Of a stretch of DNA of 53,268 bases, positions 7,727-16,104 are shown one piece after another (position 1 is the first letter of the stretch; the number at the start of each line of letters is the position of its first letter). Where the stretch lies: NCBI RefSeq assembly GCF_000805335.1, contig NZ_KN708638.1, positions 1,630,728 to 1,683,995 on the forward strand, in the 5' to 3' direction. Below the pieces are notes generated by a model that was not told the DNA's origin, ran no database searches, and saw only the letters and a program-made list of their open reading frames with translations. The stretch comes from Streptomyces sp. CT34. GTDB taxonomy: Bacteria > Actinomycetota > Actinomycetes > Streptomycetales > Streptomycetaceae. The position numbers and the translations under genes are program-made.

Positions 7727-8088
7727 GCCGGGTCCCCCAGCCTCCGCAGCAGCGCCTCGGCCACCGCGAAGCCCAGCTCCGCGGTGTCCAGGAACCCGAA
7801 GCCGAGCACCGTACGGCCCTCCTGGACGGCGGTGACCCCGGCCTGTGCCGAGCGCAGCCCGAACGCGATGTCGTGCCCGTACCGGGTCCGGGCGGTCACC
7901 GCCCCGGCGCCGCCGCTCCCGCAGAACGAGATCCCCAGCGCCGCCCCCTCGGCGGCCATCACCTCGCCGACCTTCATGTCCGCACCCGGCCCCGGGATCA
8001 GCACCGGTACGGCGCCGGCCGCCCGGATGCCGTCGGCGACCGCCTGGCCCTTGCCGAGCCGGTGCCCGATCACGATCTTGACTGTCAT
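7723..8088 (-). CDS. Glycine-rich SFCGS-family protein
   Basis: The 121-residue protein carries the family signature GISFCGSGGAGAVTA with the single conserved Cys56. It starts with a Rossmann-like strand (VKIVIGHRLGKGQAVADG). A small alpha/beta protein with one conserved cysteine next to polytopic membrane proteins, plus HPr-like and PRD-like partners, is reminiscent of a PTS IIB subunit phosphorylated on Cys. That analogy is inference. The start at 8088 overlaps the PRD gene stop (ATGA) and its stop overlaps the DUF4312 start. Confidence 0.83.
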   Translation of the reverse strand: MTVKIVIGHRLGKGQAVADGIRAAGAVPVLIPGPGADMKVGEVMAAEGAALGISFCGSGGAGAVTARTRYGHDIAFGLRSAQAGVTAVQEGRTVLGFGFLDTAELGFAVAEALLRRLGDPA

Positions 8089-8513
8089 GCGGTGCTCCCT
8101 TGTGGTGGAGTCGGCCGATCACCCGGCCGGTACGGCCGCGCCATCGCCAGGTGCAGTGCCAGCAGCAGGACTTCGGCATCCCGGGCGCGGAAGCCGAGGG
8201 GCGCGCAGTACGCGTCGATGGCCGTACGGGCGGCGGTCAGCAGCCGCGGCGCGAGTTCCTCGGCCAGGGCCGCGTCCAGCGCGTCGAGGTGCGCGCCGGA
8301 CCGCACCCGCCGGACGAACCCGAGGGCGTGCACGGCCAGCGCCAGCCCGCGCTCGTCGTCGAACGCGAGCCGCTCCGCGGCGGCCCGCTCCGCGATCAGC
8401 GGGAGCAGCCGGGCGAGGTCCCGGCGGTCCGCCTCCCGCACCGGGTCGCCGCTCGCGGCGACCGCGGCGGCCAGCCGCTCGACCAGGCCGGCGGCCCGCT
8501 CCGCACCCGTCAT
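8085..8513 (-). CDS. Small PRD-like regulatory protein (EF_0829-type)
   Basis: This 142-residue, all-helical protein has a His in a PRD-like position (GLALAVHALGFVRRVRSG) and a second in EVLLLALHLAMARPY. PRD domains are the sites where PTS proteins (HPr, EIIB) phosphorylate regulators. A stand-alone PRD-like protein without a DNA-binding domain is known from the EF_0829-type member of this cassette. It is coupled by ATGA overlaps to both neighbours. It may sense phosphoryl flow in the system. Resemblance is moderate and should be tested with a profile search. Confidence 0.68.
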   Translation of the reverse strand: MTGAERAAGLVERLAAAVAASGDPVREADRRDLARLLPLIAERAAAERLAFDDERGLALAVHALGFVRRVRSGAHLDALDAALAEELAPRLLTAARTAIDAYCAPLGFRARDAEVLLLALHLAMARPYRPGDRPTPPQGSTA

Positions 8514-9700
8514 ACGGCGGCCCCGCGCACCGGCACCAGCCGCCCCGCCCGTACGGCCGCGACCGGCACCGGCCACCGCCGCACCGGCCGACGCTCCCCC
8601 GCCGCGTCGACCAGCCACCGCGGCCCGCCCGCCGCCCGTTCCGCCAGCACGGTCAGATCCGCCACCGCCCCGACCCGCAGCGTTCCCAACTCCCCGCGCA
8701 GCCCGAGCACTTCGGCCGGATGCAGGGTGACGCAGCGGATCACCTCCGGCAGCGGCATGCCCAGCGCGAGCAGCTTGCCCATCGTCATGGTCAGGTCGTG
8801 CACGGGCCCCGCCGCGTTGTGCCGGTGGAGGTCGGTACTGATGGTGTACGGGCGGATGCCCGCCGCCAGCGCCCGTTCCGCCGTGCCGAACGCGAAGCTC
8901 GCACTGCCGTGCCCCACATCGAGGCGGACACCCCGCTCCAGCGCCGCCCGCACCTGCGGCAGGGGCTCCGGGCCGCCCCCGAACAGCCCGCCGGCCTTCC
9001 CGTGGAACGCATGGGTGACCACATCGCCCGGCCCGAGCAGATCCAGCACCGCACCCAGTTCCGGCGGCGCGTTCCCCACGTGCACCATCACCGGCACCCC
9101 GCACGCCTGCGCCACCTCGCGGGCGACCCGCAGCGGTGCCAGGCCGCTGCCGCCGAGCACCGAGCGGCTCATCCGCACCTTGATCCCGCGCACCGTCCCC
9201 CGTGCCCGGACCAGCACACCGGCGGTGGCCTCGGGATCCAGATCGGCCGAACCGCCGGCCAGTTCACCGCTCCCCCGGACCAGCCCGTGCCGTGCGACGT
9301 TGAGCCAGCCCAGTACGCGGGTACCGGCCGGCGCGACGACGGACGCGCCGAAGTCCGCCCACCGGTCGCTGCCACAACTCCCGGCATCCACAACCGTGGT
9401 GACGCCCCGTTCGATCCCCGCCCGGTCGGCCGGGAGCCCCAGATCCGTCGCCCCGTCGTAGACATGGACGTGCAGATCGATCAGCCCCGGGGCGACCAGC
9501 AGCCCGCTCGCGTCGTACACCTCGGCACCCGGCGCGGACAGCGTCCCGGGCGCACCGACCGCCGCGATCCGCCCGCCGGCCACGGCCACCTCGCCCGGCG
9601 CCGGCACGCCGCGCTCCGGATCGACCAACACCCCGCCGCGCAGCAGCAGTTGGCAGCGGACGTCGGGGCCGGGCGGGGACGGCGGCATGGTTGCGGGCAT
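8510..9700 (-). CDS. Amidohydrolase/deacetylase-family metallohydrolase (EF_0837-type)
   Basis: The protein has 396 residues and a full metal-dependent amidohydrolase active site. H77 and H79 are in GLIDLHVHVYDG, the likely bridging carboxylated lysine K174 in GTVRGIKVRMS, H207 in VPVMVHVG, H230 in VVTHAFHG, and an Asp near 290 in YTISTDLHRHN. The family (dihydroorotase-like, often labelled deacetylase) hydrolyses N-acyl or cyclic amide bonds. Within this cassette it may free an amino group before the SelA-like enzyme acts. It is the first gene of the operon, so the promoter should lie within 9701-9870. The start at 9700 or the internal ATG at 9688 are both possible. Confidence 0.87.
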   Translation of the reverse strand: MPATMPPSPPGPDVRCQLLLRGGVLVDPERGVPAPGEVAVAGGRIAAVGAPGTLSAPGAEVYDASGLLVAPGLIDLHVHVYDGATDLGLPADRAGIERGVTTVVDAGSCGSDRWADFGASVVAPAGTRVLGWLNVARHGLVRGSGELAGGSADLDPEATAGVLVRARGTVRGIKVRMSRSVLGGSGLAPLRVAREVAQACGVPVMVHVGNAPPELGAVLDLLGPGDVVTHAFHGKAGGLFGGGPEPLPQVRAALERGVRLDVGHGSASFAFGTAERALAAGIRPYTISTDLHRHNAAGPVHDLTMTMGKLLALGMPLPEVIRCVTLHPAEVLGLRGELGTLRVGAVADLTVLAERAAGGPRWLVDAAGERRPVRRWPVPVAAVRAGRLVPVRGAAV

Positions 9701-9873
9701 ACCGGCGGCCTTTCGCTGCGAGGCGTCGCGTCGTGCCTTGGGCGGGGACCTTCCGTAGGGAGAGATTTACGCCGGGCGGCCCCGGCAAACCAGGCGCTGC
9801 CCGCCGGCCCGGCGCCGGTTCCTTGCCCGGTAAACGGTTGACGCCGCATACATCCGCCTGTTCCACTGGCTGC

Positions 9874-9951
9874 ATGCGACCTCGGCAACGGCTGGTCACC
9901 CGGGACCACATCGACTTCGGTCGGGTGTGGTCCGCCTCCTGTTGCCGCTGA
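9874..9951 (+). CDS. Putative cysteine-responsive leader peptide
   Basis: This 25-codon ORF begins MRPRQRLVTRDHIDF and ends GRVWSASCCR. Small Streptomyces leader peptides with a basic N-terminus, an H(I/V)D motif and a terminal CCR are common upstream of sulfur-assimilation genes. Mycobacterial poly-cysteine uORFs of this kind act as cysteine-responsive attenuators. The stop lies 55 bases before the start of a sulfonate-monooxygenase-like gene, which fits that role. Ribosome stalling at the tandem Cys codons (9940-9945) when Cys-tRNA is scarce would alter folding of the following hairpin. Confidence 0.8.
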   Translation: MRPRQRLVTRDHIDFGRVWSASCCR

Positions 9952-9992
9952 CTTCTCGACACGCCCCAGACCCAGGCACTTTTCACGAGAAG
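9952..9992 (+). promoter_or_regulatory. Inverted repeat between leader peptide and LLM gene (possible attenuator/SD-sequestering stem)
   Basis: CTTCTCG at 9952-9958 is the exact inverted complement of CGAGAAG at 9986-9992. The left arm starts at the leader-peptide stop. The right arm lies about 14 bases before the ATG at 10007, next to the purine-rich ribosome-binding region. A stem here could hide the initiation region unless a ribosome stalled on the Cys codons disrupts it. Confidence 0.45.
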
Positions 9993-10006
9993 ACGAGGCC
10001 GTACCC

Positions 10007-11119
10007 ATGCCTGTCGAGTTCCTCGGCATCGCCGCGACCAACGACGGATCCGAAGTCACCCCCCGCTCCGGCGCCTCCTTCGACAAGGAGTACACGCTCC
10101 GGCTCGCCCGCGCCCACGAGGACCACGGCTGGGACCGGGTCCTGTTCGCCTACGGATCCGGCTCCCCCGACCCCTCCCCGGCCGCCGCGTATGTCGCCGC
10201 CCGGACCGACACCCTCCAGATCCTGGTGGCGCACCGCCCGAACGTCTCGTACCCGACGTTCGCCGCGAAGACCTTCGCCACCCTGGACCACATCAGCGAC
10301 GGCCGGCTCGCCGTCCACTTCATCACCGGCGGCAACGACCACGAGCAGCGCCGCGAGGGCGACACCCTCACCAAGGACGAGCGCTACGCCCGCACCCGCG
10401 AGTACATCCGGATCGTCAAGAAGATCTGGACCACCCATGAACCCTTCGACCACGAGGGGACGCACTACCGCTTCCACGACTTCGTCAGCGACACCTTCCC
10501 CGTCCAACAGCCGCATCCACGGGTCTCGTTCGGCGGCTCCTCCCCCGCGGCGTACGCGGCGGGCGGCGCCGAGGCGGACATCTACTGCCTGTGGGGCGAG
10601 CCGCTGGCGCAGACCGCCGAGCAGATCGCCTCGGTCGAGGCGGCGGCGCAGGCGGCCGGCCGCGGCGACGTCCCCCGGATCCAGGTCGCCTTCCGGCCGA
10701 TCATCGCGCCCACGGAGGAGCTGGCCTGGGAGAAGGCGCACCGCACCCTCGGCCGGATCAAGGCGCGCACGGCGGGCGGCCCGCCGAGCCGCCGCCATCC
10801 GCTGACGAACCCTCAGAACGCCGGATCGCAGCGGCTGCTGGCGGTGGCCGCCGAGGGTGAACGACACGACCGTGCGCTGTGGACGCCGACCGCCGCGGAG
10901 ACCGGCGGCGCCGGCAACTCCACGGCCCTGGTCGGCACGCCGGAGACGGTGGCCCGGGCGCTGCTGGACTACTACGACCTGGGCGTGAGCATCCTCTCCG
11001 CCCGCGGCTACGACCTCCTCGACGACGCCGTCGACTTCGGCCGCTACGTCATCCCGCTCGTCCGGGAAGAGGTCGCCAAGCGGGACGCGGAACGGGCGGC
11101 GGCCGAGCGGGCTTCGTAG
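10007..11119 (+). CDS. LLM-class flavin-dependent (alkanesulfonate-type) monooxygenase
   Basis: This 370-residue protein is a luciferase-like TIM-barrel enzyme close to SsuD. It should use FMNH2 and O2 to split C-S bonds of organosulfonates, releasing sulfite. Supporting segments are VEFLGIAATNDGSEV at the N-terminus, ILVAHRPNVSYPTFAAKT, the flavin-site GRLAVHFITGGNDHEQR, YIRIVKKIWT, VSFGGSSPAAYAAGG and the C-terminal ALVGTPETVARALLDYY and SARGYDLLDD. A Cys-Cys leader peptide upstream supports a sulfur-starvation role. No ssuE-type flavin reductase or ABC transporter is adjacent. The substrate could also be a sulfone or another sulfur compound. Confidence 0.88.
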   Translation: MPVEFLGIAATNDGSEVTPRSGASFDKEYTLRLARAHEDHGWDRVLFAYGSGSPDPSPAAAYVAARTDTLQILVAHRPNVSYPTFAAKTFATLDHISDGRLAVHFITGGNDHEQRREGDTLTKDERYARTREYIRIVKKIWTTHEPFDHEGTHYRFHDFVSDTFPVQQPHPRVSFGGSSPAAYAAGGAEADIYCLWGEPLAQTAEQIASVEAAAQAAGRGDVPRIQVAFRPIIAPTEELAWEKAHRTLGRIKARTAGGPPSRRHPLTNPQNAGSQRLLAVAAEGERHDRALWTPTAAETGGAGNSTALVGTPETVARALLDYYDLGVSILSARGYDLLDDAVDFGRYVIPLVREEVAKRDAERAAAERAS

Positions 11120-11134
11120 CCCGGTATCCGTGGT

Positions 11135-11173
11135 GCCGGGCCGTCGCGGCGGGATGCGCCGCAACGGCCCGGC
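11135..11173. terminator. Bidirectional terminator between the LLM gene and the helicase
   Basis: A 10-bp perfect stem GCCGGGCCGT/ACGGCCCGGC (11135-11144/11164-11173) has an inner GCGGC/GCCGC stem. It lies between convergent genes ending at 11119 and 11205. Confidence 0.65.
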
Positions 11174-11204
11174 GGCGGACGGCAGGCCCGGCGGCGGGCC
11201 ACCG

Positions 11205-14021
11205 CTAGCCCACCGACGAGTACGCCACGACCCCGCGCAGCACCCCGTCCATGGCCTTGCGCGCGGACCGCGCGACCGTGCCCTCGGCGGGCGCCGCCGC
11301 CGCGATCTGCCCGAGGACGTCCACCAGTTGCTTGCACCAGCGGACGAAGTCGCCGGCGGGCATGTCCGCCTCCTGGAGCACCTCGTCGAGGCCGAAGCCG
11401 GAGGCCCAGCGGTACGCGGCCCAGGCGAAGCCGAGGTCCGGTTCGCGCTGGCCGACGCCCTCCGCCTGGTTGATCTTGTGGTCCTCCTCCAGGGCGTCCA
11501 GCCGGCCCCAGATGTGGACCATCTCCGCCAGCGCGTCCCGCGCCTTGCCGGCCGGCAGCTTGGGCGCCACCGCGTCGTCCGCCTGCCGCGCCTCGTACAC
11601 CAGCGCCGAGGCGCAGGCCGCCAGCTCCGCCGGGCCCAGGCCCTCCCAGACCCCCGCCCGCAGGCACTCGCTGGCCAGCAGGTCCAGCTCGCCGTAGAGC
11701 CGGGCCAGCCGGCGGCCCTCGTCGGTGACGGTGTCGCCTTCGAGGTAGTCCAGCTCGGTCAGCAGCGCGCAGATGCGGTCGAAGGTGCGCGCGATGGTGT
11801 TCGTCCGCCCCTCGATGCGCCGCTCCAGCTGGCGGGTGTCCCGCAGCAGCCGGTGATAGCGCTCCGCCCAGCGGGCGTGGTCCTCCCGCTCGTCGCAGCC
11901 ATGGCAGGGATGCGCCCGGATCTCCGTCCGCAGCCGCCTGATCTCCCGGTCGTCGGCCGCCTCCGTCCGCGGCTTGCGGTGCCGCGAGGGCACCAGATGA
12001 CCGGCCTTGGTGCGCAGTGCGGACGCCAGATCGCGCCGCGACTGCGGGCTGCGGGCGTTGAAGGTGCGCGGGATCCGCATCCGGTCCAGCGCCGTGACCG
12101 GCACCGGGAAATCGATCGAGGCCAGCCGCTTGACCTGCCGCTCGGCGGTCAGCACCAGCGGCCGGGGCCCGTCCTGGGCGTCGAAGCCGCGGTGGCCGTT
12201 GGTCCGCCCCGAGGGCATGCCCGGATCCAGCACCAGCGCCAGCCCCGCGTACTTGCCCGTCGGCACATGGATGACATCGCCGGGCTTCAGCTTCTCCAGC
12301 GCCGCCGCTGCCGCCGCCCGCCGCTGCACCGCGCCCTGCTTGGCCAGCTCCGTCTCGCGGTCCTTCAACTCCCGCCGCAGCCGGGAGTATTCCTCGAAGT
12401 CGCCGAGGTGGCAGACCATCGAGCCGCGGTAGCCGGCCAGCCCCTCCTCGTTCTTCTGCACCTGCCGGGAGATTCCGACCACCGACTTGTCCGCCTGGAA
12501 CTGCGCGAACGACATCTCCAGCAGCTCCCGCGAACGGTGCCGCCCGAACTGCGAGACGAGATTGACCGCCATGTTGTACGACGGCTTGAACGAGGAGCGC
12601 AGCGGATACGTCCGCGTCCCGGCGAGACCGGCCAGCGCACCGGGATTCATCCCGCGCTGCCACAGCACCACCGCATGGCCCTCGACGTCGATCCCGCGGC
12701 GCCCGGCCCGGCCGGTCAGCTGGGTGTACTCGCCGGGGGTGATGTCGGCGTGCTGCTCGCCGTTCCACTTGACGAGCTTCTCCAACACCACCGACCGGGC
12801 GGGCATGTTGATGCCCAGCGCCAGCGTCTCGGTGGCGAAGACGGCCTTCACCAGGCCCTTGACGAACAGTTCCTCGACGACCTCCTTGAACGTCGGCAGC
12901 ATGCCGGCGTGGTGCGCCGCGATGCCCCGCTCCAGGCCCTCCAGCCACTCGAAGTAGCCCAGCACGTGCAGGTCGTCGTCCGGGATCCCGGCCGTCCGGG
13001 CCTCCACTATCCGGCGGACCTGCTCACGGCCCTCCTGGTCGTTGAGCCGCAGGCCCGAATACAGGCACTGCTGGACGGCCGCCTCGCACCCGGCGCGGCT
13101 GAAGATGAAGGTGATGGCGGGCAGCAGCCCTTCGTTGTCGAGCCGCTCGATCACCTCGGGCCGGCTCGGCGTCCAGATCCGGGCCCGCTGGCGGCGCTCC
13201 CGCTCGCGGTCCGCCTCACGCATGTTCCGCCCGCGGCGCTTGTCGCGGCCGAACGTGGGCCGGCTGTTCTCCATCCGCGCCAGCCGCTCCAGGTCGGGGT
13301 TGACCTCCCGCCGGCCGCCGCTCTGCCCGTCCCGCTCCTCGAAGAGGTCGTATATCCGGCGGCCCGCGAGGACGTGCTGCCACAGGGGCACCGGGCGGTG
13401 CTCGGAGACGATCACCGCGGTGTCACCGCGGACCGTGTCCAGCCAGTCCCCGAACTCCTCGGCGTTGGAGACCGTCGCGGACAGTGACACCAGCGTCACC
13501 GACTCGGGAAGATGGATGATCACCTCTTCCCAGACGGCGCCGCGGAACCGGTCGGAGAGGTAGTGCACCTCGTCCATGACCACATAGCCCAGGCCCCGCA
13601 GCGACTGCGAGCCCGCATAGAGCATGTTCCGCAGGACCTCGGTGGTCATCACGATCACCGGGGCATCGCCGTTGACACTGTTGTCGCCGGTCAGCAGGCC
13701 GACCTTCTCGGGGCCGTAACGCTTGACCAGGTCCTGGAACTTCTGGTTGGACAACGCCTTGATGGGCGTGGTGTAGAAGCATTTGCGGCCCTGCGCCAGG
13801 GCCAGGTGGACGGCGAATTCGCCGACGATCGTCTTGCCGGATCCGGTGGGAGCGGCGACCAGCACGCCCTTACCGGCCTCCAGGGCCTGGCACGCCTCGA
13901 CCTGATACGGGTCCAGCTCGAAGTCGTACAGCTCCCGGAAGGGGGCGAGTGCGGTGGCCTGCTCGGCCGCCCGGAGCTTGGCGGCGGCATAGCGCTCAGC
14001 AGGGGACATGTCCTCGGTCAT
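11205..14021 (-). CDS. helY: Ski2/HelY-type DEVH-box RNA/DNA helicase
   Basis: The 938-residue superfamily-2 helicase has Walker A VLVAAPTGSGKTIVGEFA near residue 50 and the DEVH box YVVMDEVHYLSDR near 150. Motif III is TLVSLSATVSNAEEFGDW, and motif VI is LTGRAGRRGIDVEGHAVVLW. The C-terminal third includes a charged arch-like region and a DSHCT-type helical end. Actinobacterial HelY-like proteins are thought to act in RNA processing or decay; direct function here is inferred. I chose the ATG at 14021 (MTEDMSPAERYAAAK) over a TTG at 14054. The gene is downstream of tatC but separated by a hairpin. Confidence 0.92.
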   Translation of the reverse strand: MTEDMSPAERYAAAKLRAAEQATALAPFRELYDFELDPYQVEACQALEAGKGVLVAAPTGSGKTIVGEFAVHLALAQGRKCFYTTPIKALSNQKFQDLVKRYGPEKVGLLTGDNSVNGDAPVIVMTTEVLRNMLYAGSQSLRGLGYVVMDEVHYLSDRFRGAVWEEVIIHLPESVTLVSLSATVSNAEEFGDWLDTVRGDTAVIVSEHRPVPLWQHVLAGRRIYDLFEERDGQSGGRREVNPDLERLARMENSRPTFGRDKRRGRNMREADRERERRQRARIWTPSRPEVIERLDNEGLLPAITFIFSRAGCEAAVQQCLYSGLRLNDQEGREQVRRIVEARTAGIPDDDLHVLGYFEWLEGLERGIAAHHAGMLPTFKEVVEELFVKGLVKAVFATETLALGINMPARSVVLEKLVKWNGEQHADITPGEYTQLTGRAGRRGIDVEGHAVVLWQRGMNPGALAGLAGTRTYPLRSSFKPSYNMAVNLVSQFGRHRSRELLEMSFAQFQADKSVVGISRQVQKNEEGLAGYRGSMVCHLGDFEEYSRLRRELKDRETELAKQGAVQRRAAAAAALEKLKPGDVIHVPTGKYAGLALVLDPGMPSGRTNGHRGFDAQDGPRPLVLTAERQVKRLASIDFPVPVTALDRMRIPRTFNARSPQSRRDLASALRTKAGHLVPSRHRKPRTEAADDREIRRLRTEIRAHPCHGCDEREDHARWAERYHRLLRDTRQLERRIEGRTNTIARTFDRICALLTELDYLEGDTVTDEGRRLARLYGELDLLASECLRAGVWEGLGPAELAACASALVYEARQADDAVAPKLPAGKARDALAEMVHIWGRLDALEEDHKINQAEGVGQREPDLGFAWAAYRWASGFGLDEVLQEADMPAGDFVRWCKQLVDVLGQIAAAAPAEGTVARSARKAMDGVLRGVVAYSSVG

Positions 14022-14125
14022 CGTGCTTACGAGCCTACCGGCCACCTCTGACAACGACCCGATCTTTATGGCGGGGCTTTACCCGGCCCGCCCGGCACCG
14101 GCCCCGCATCCGCGCACACGACGAC

Positions 14126-14153
14126 GGCCCCCGGCTCGAAGAGCTCGGGGGCC
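14126..14153 (-). terminator. Terminator downstream of tatC
   Basis: GGCCCCCG (14126-14133) pairs perfectly with CGGGGGCC (14146-14153), and the stem extends inward over GCTC/GAGC with a small bulge. It lies between the tatC stop at 14236 and the helicase start. Confidence 0.65.
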
Positions 14154-14235
14154 GCAAGGCCGGTCCGCGGTAGGTCACTTCACGTGACGCCGCGACTACG
14201 CGTCATCTGCCGCGCGCCGTCCGATCACCGCCGTC

Positions 14236-15198
14236 TCAGGTCGCATCGTCGTAGCCGCCGCGGCGGTTGCCGTCGTTCTCGCCGCTCGGCTGCTCCGGCA
14301 GCATCCGGCTGGACGAGACCGACTCGATGGCATCGACGTCCGACGGCGTCAGGTCCAGATCCGACGCCTCGTCGTCGGACAGACCCGCGTTCGGGTCGGC
14401 GAGCCTGCGCCGGCGGTCGTTGAGGAGGCAGATACCGACGGCGCCGAAGTACAGCAGGATGATCGGGGCCGCCAGCAGCGACATGGTCAGCGGGTCACCG
14501 GTCGGGGTGGCGACGGCCGCGAAGATCGTGATGCCCAGCACCATGAACCGCCACCAGCCCAGGATCCGCTTGCCGGTGAGCACCCCGCCCTTGTTGAGCA
14601 GCACCAGCAGCAGCGGCAACTCGAAGGAGAAGCCGAAGACCAGCACCATGCGCGTGACGATGTCGAAGAAGTCATCGGCCGGGAAGAGGTTGGACCAGTT
14701 CTCCGGGGTCAGGCCGACCAGCGCGGCGGCGGTGGTGGGCAGCACCGCGTAGGCCAGGTAGGCACCGCCGACGAAGAGCGGTACACCGGCGGCGACGAAG
14801 CTCAGCGCGTACTTCTTCTCGTGCTTGTGCAGACCGGGGGCGAGGAAGGCCCACAGCTGGTAGAGCCAGAGCGGGCTGGCGGCGACCAGGCCCACGGTCA
14901 GCGACAGCTTGAGCATGATCGTGAAAGGCGCGATGAAGCCGTTCGCGATGATCTGCGCACAGGGGTGGGGGTGCCCGCCACTCTTGGGACAGCCGACGGC
15001 CGCGATGGTCGGGCCCGTGATGAAGTCGGCGATCGCCCGGTACTTGAGCGCGGCGATGACGGTGACCACGAGGATCGCCAGCACCGATTTCAGCAGCCGG
15101 TTGCGCAGTTCACGCAGATGCGCCGCGAGGGGCATCCGCCCCTCGGGGTCCTTCTCCTGCTTGCGGGCAGACTTGGGCAACCCACTTCCTCGTCTCAT
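14236..15198 (-). CDS. tatC: TatC, core subunit of the twin-arginine translocase
   Basis: This 320-residue inner-membrane protein has six predicted helices and binds twin-arginine signal peptides for export of folded proteins. It shows the N-terminal cytoplasmic motif MPLAAHLRELRNRLLKSV with the conserved Glu. It also has the periplasmic loop before FIAPFTIMLKLSLTVGL, the segment SPLWLYQLWAFLAPGLHKHEKK with the conserved Pro/Phe, and FSFELPLLLVLLNKGGVLTG in helix four. An acidic, Ser-rich C-terminal tail of about 60 residues (DDEASDLDLTPSDVDAIES) is typical of actinobacterial TatC. It follows tatA by 45 bases in an operon. No tatB is present in the window. Confidence 0.96.
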   Translation of the reverse strand: MRRGSGLPKSARKQEKDPEGRMPLAAHLRELRNRLLKSVLAILVVTVIAALKYRAIADFITGPTIAAVGCPKSGGHPHPCAQIIANGFIAPFTIMLKLSLTVGLVAASPLWLYQLWAFLAPGLHKHEKKYALSFVAAGVPLFVGGAYLAYAVLPTTAAALVGLTPENWSNLFPADDFFDIVTRMVLVFGFSFELPLLLVLLNKGGVLTGKRILGWWRFMVLGITIFAAVATPTGDPLTMSLLAAPIILLYFGAVGICLLNDRRRRLADPNAGLSDDEASDLDLTPSDVDAIESVSSSRMLPEQPSGENDGNRRGGYDDAT

Positions 15199-15243
15199 GC
15201 GTCAGCCGTACCGACGGGGTCGGGACGGCTGGATCCGGCTCGG

Positions 15244-15543
15244 TCAGCTCTGGGTGGTGCGGTTCGGCTCGGCCACGGGGCGCGAGCTCGCCACATCACC
15301 GGGCGCAGCCTGAATCGTACGAGGTGCCTGGGGCGCCGCGTCGGCAGGAGCCTGCGACTTGCTGCCGCTGTCGGCCGCCCGCTCCGCCTCGCCCTCCCGC
15401 TTCATCGCCTTGGCCTCGCTCTTGAGGATGCGGGCCGACTTGCCGAGCGAGCGCGCCATGTCGGGCAGCTTCTTCGCGCCGAACAGCAGGAAGACCACGG
15501 CGAGGATCAGCAGAATCTCGGTGGGCCTCAGGTTGGCTAGCAT
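15244..15543 (-). CDS. tatA: TatA, pore-forming subunit of the twin-arginine translocase
   Basis: The 99-residue protein has the standard TatA layout: a short N-terminus, one transmembrane helix ([20 protein letters not shown] with the FGAKKLPD hinge), an amphipathic helix [20 protein letters not shown], and a disordered polar tail. It oligomerises around TatBC to let folded proteins pass. It is immediately upstream of tatC. An actinobacterial TatB is usually encoded elsewhere. Confidence 0.95.
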   Translation of the reverse strand: MLANLRPTEILLILAVVFLLFGAKKLPDMARSLGKSARILKSEAKAMKREGEAERAADSGSKSQAPADAAPQAPRTIQAAPGDVASSRPVAEPNRTTQS

Positions 15544-15749
15544 GTGCGACTACCTTCTCGCCGGGGCGGCGTCTCCTGTGGTGCCTGCCGATGGGGTCGG
15601 ACTGGCGTCCGGATGGTTCCTCGATCGTAACGTTCGGTGGTGAACGTCCGGCAATCCCCGTGCGTATTCCGGATTGCCCGTGCCACCGCACGGCCCGACC
15701 CGCCGGTGCAGCCTACCTTCCGGGACCCCGGCGGAGCAGAGCGCGGCCG

Positions 15750-15953
15750 TCAGTCACGGGCGGCGTCGTGCATCCGGGCGGCGAGCGGGACCGCGGCCCG
15801 CTCCAGGTCCTGTGCGGCCCGCTGGATCCGCTCCGTGGCCGTACCGACCTGCCGGGCCAGCCGCCGCACTTCGACGAAGACACGGACGGCGAGGACACCG
15901 AGGACGGCGATCCCCAGGAAGCCGAGGGCGATTGCGATCATGGGCCAGAGCAT
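15750..15953 (-). CDS. Small single-pass membrane protein with coiled-coil tail
   Basis: This 67-residue protein has one N-terminal transmembrane helix (IAIALGFLGIAVLGVLAVRV) followed by a charged helix, RLARQVGTATERIQRAAQDL. The layout resembles DUF948-like or TatA-like small anchors, but I do not assign a family. It sits upstream of tatA in the same direction, with about 200 non-coding bases between. Confidence 0.65.
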   Translation of the reverse strand: MLWPMIAIALGFLGIAVLGVLAVRVFVEVRRLARQVGTATERIQRAAQDLERAAVPLAARMHDAARD

Positions 15954-16104
15954 GGGGCGAGCTTATCGGTCGGGGCGGGAGGGCCGGCCGCCACCGGGAG
16001 CGCCGCCGTCGGCCCCGCCCGCACCGGTCACACGTCGTCGCCACACCGGGACCGGCCGGGGCTCGCTCGGCCGGTGCGCAACCGCGAGGCCGGTGCACAA
16101 CCGC

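Noticed and set aside
14022..14054. Longer helicase start at a TTG
   Set aside because: The ATG at 14021 gives the typical N-terminus (MTEDMSP) and TTG is rarer.
15544..15749. tatB between tatA and the small membrane protein
   Set aside because: No frame there has the TatB-type helix and hinge; TatB is probably elsewhere in the genome.
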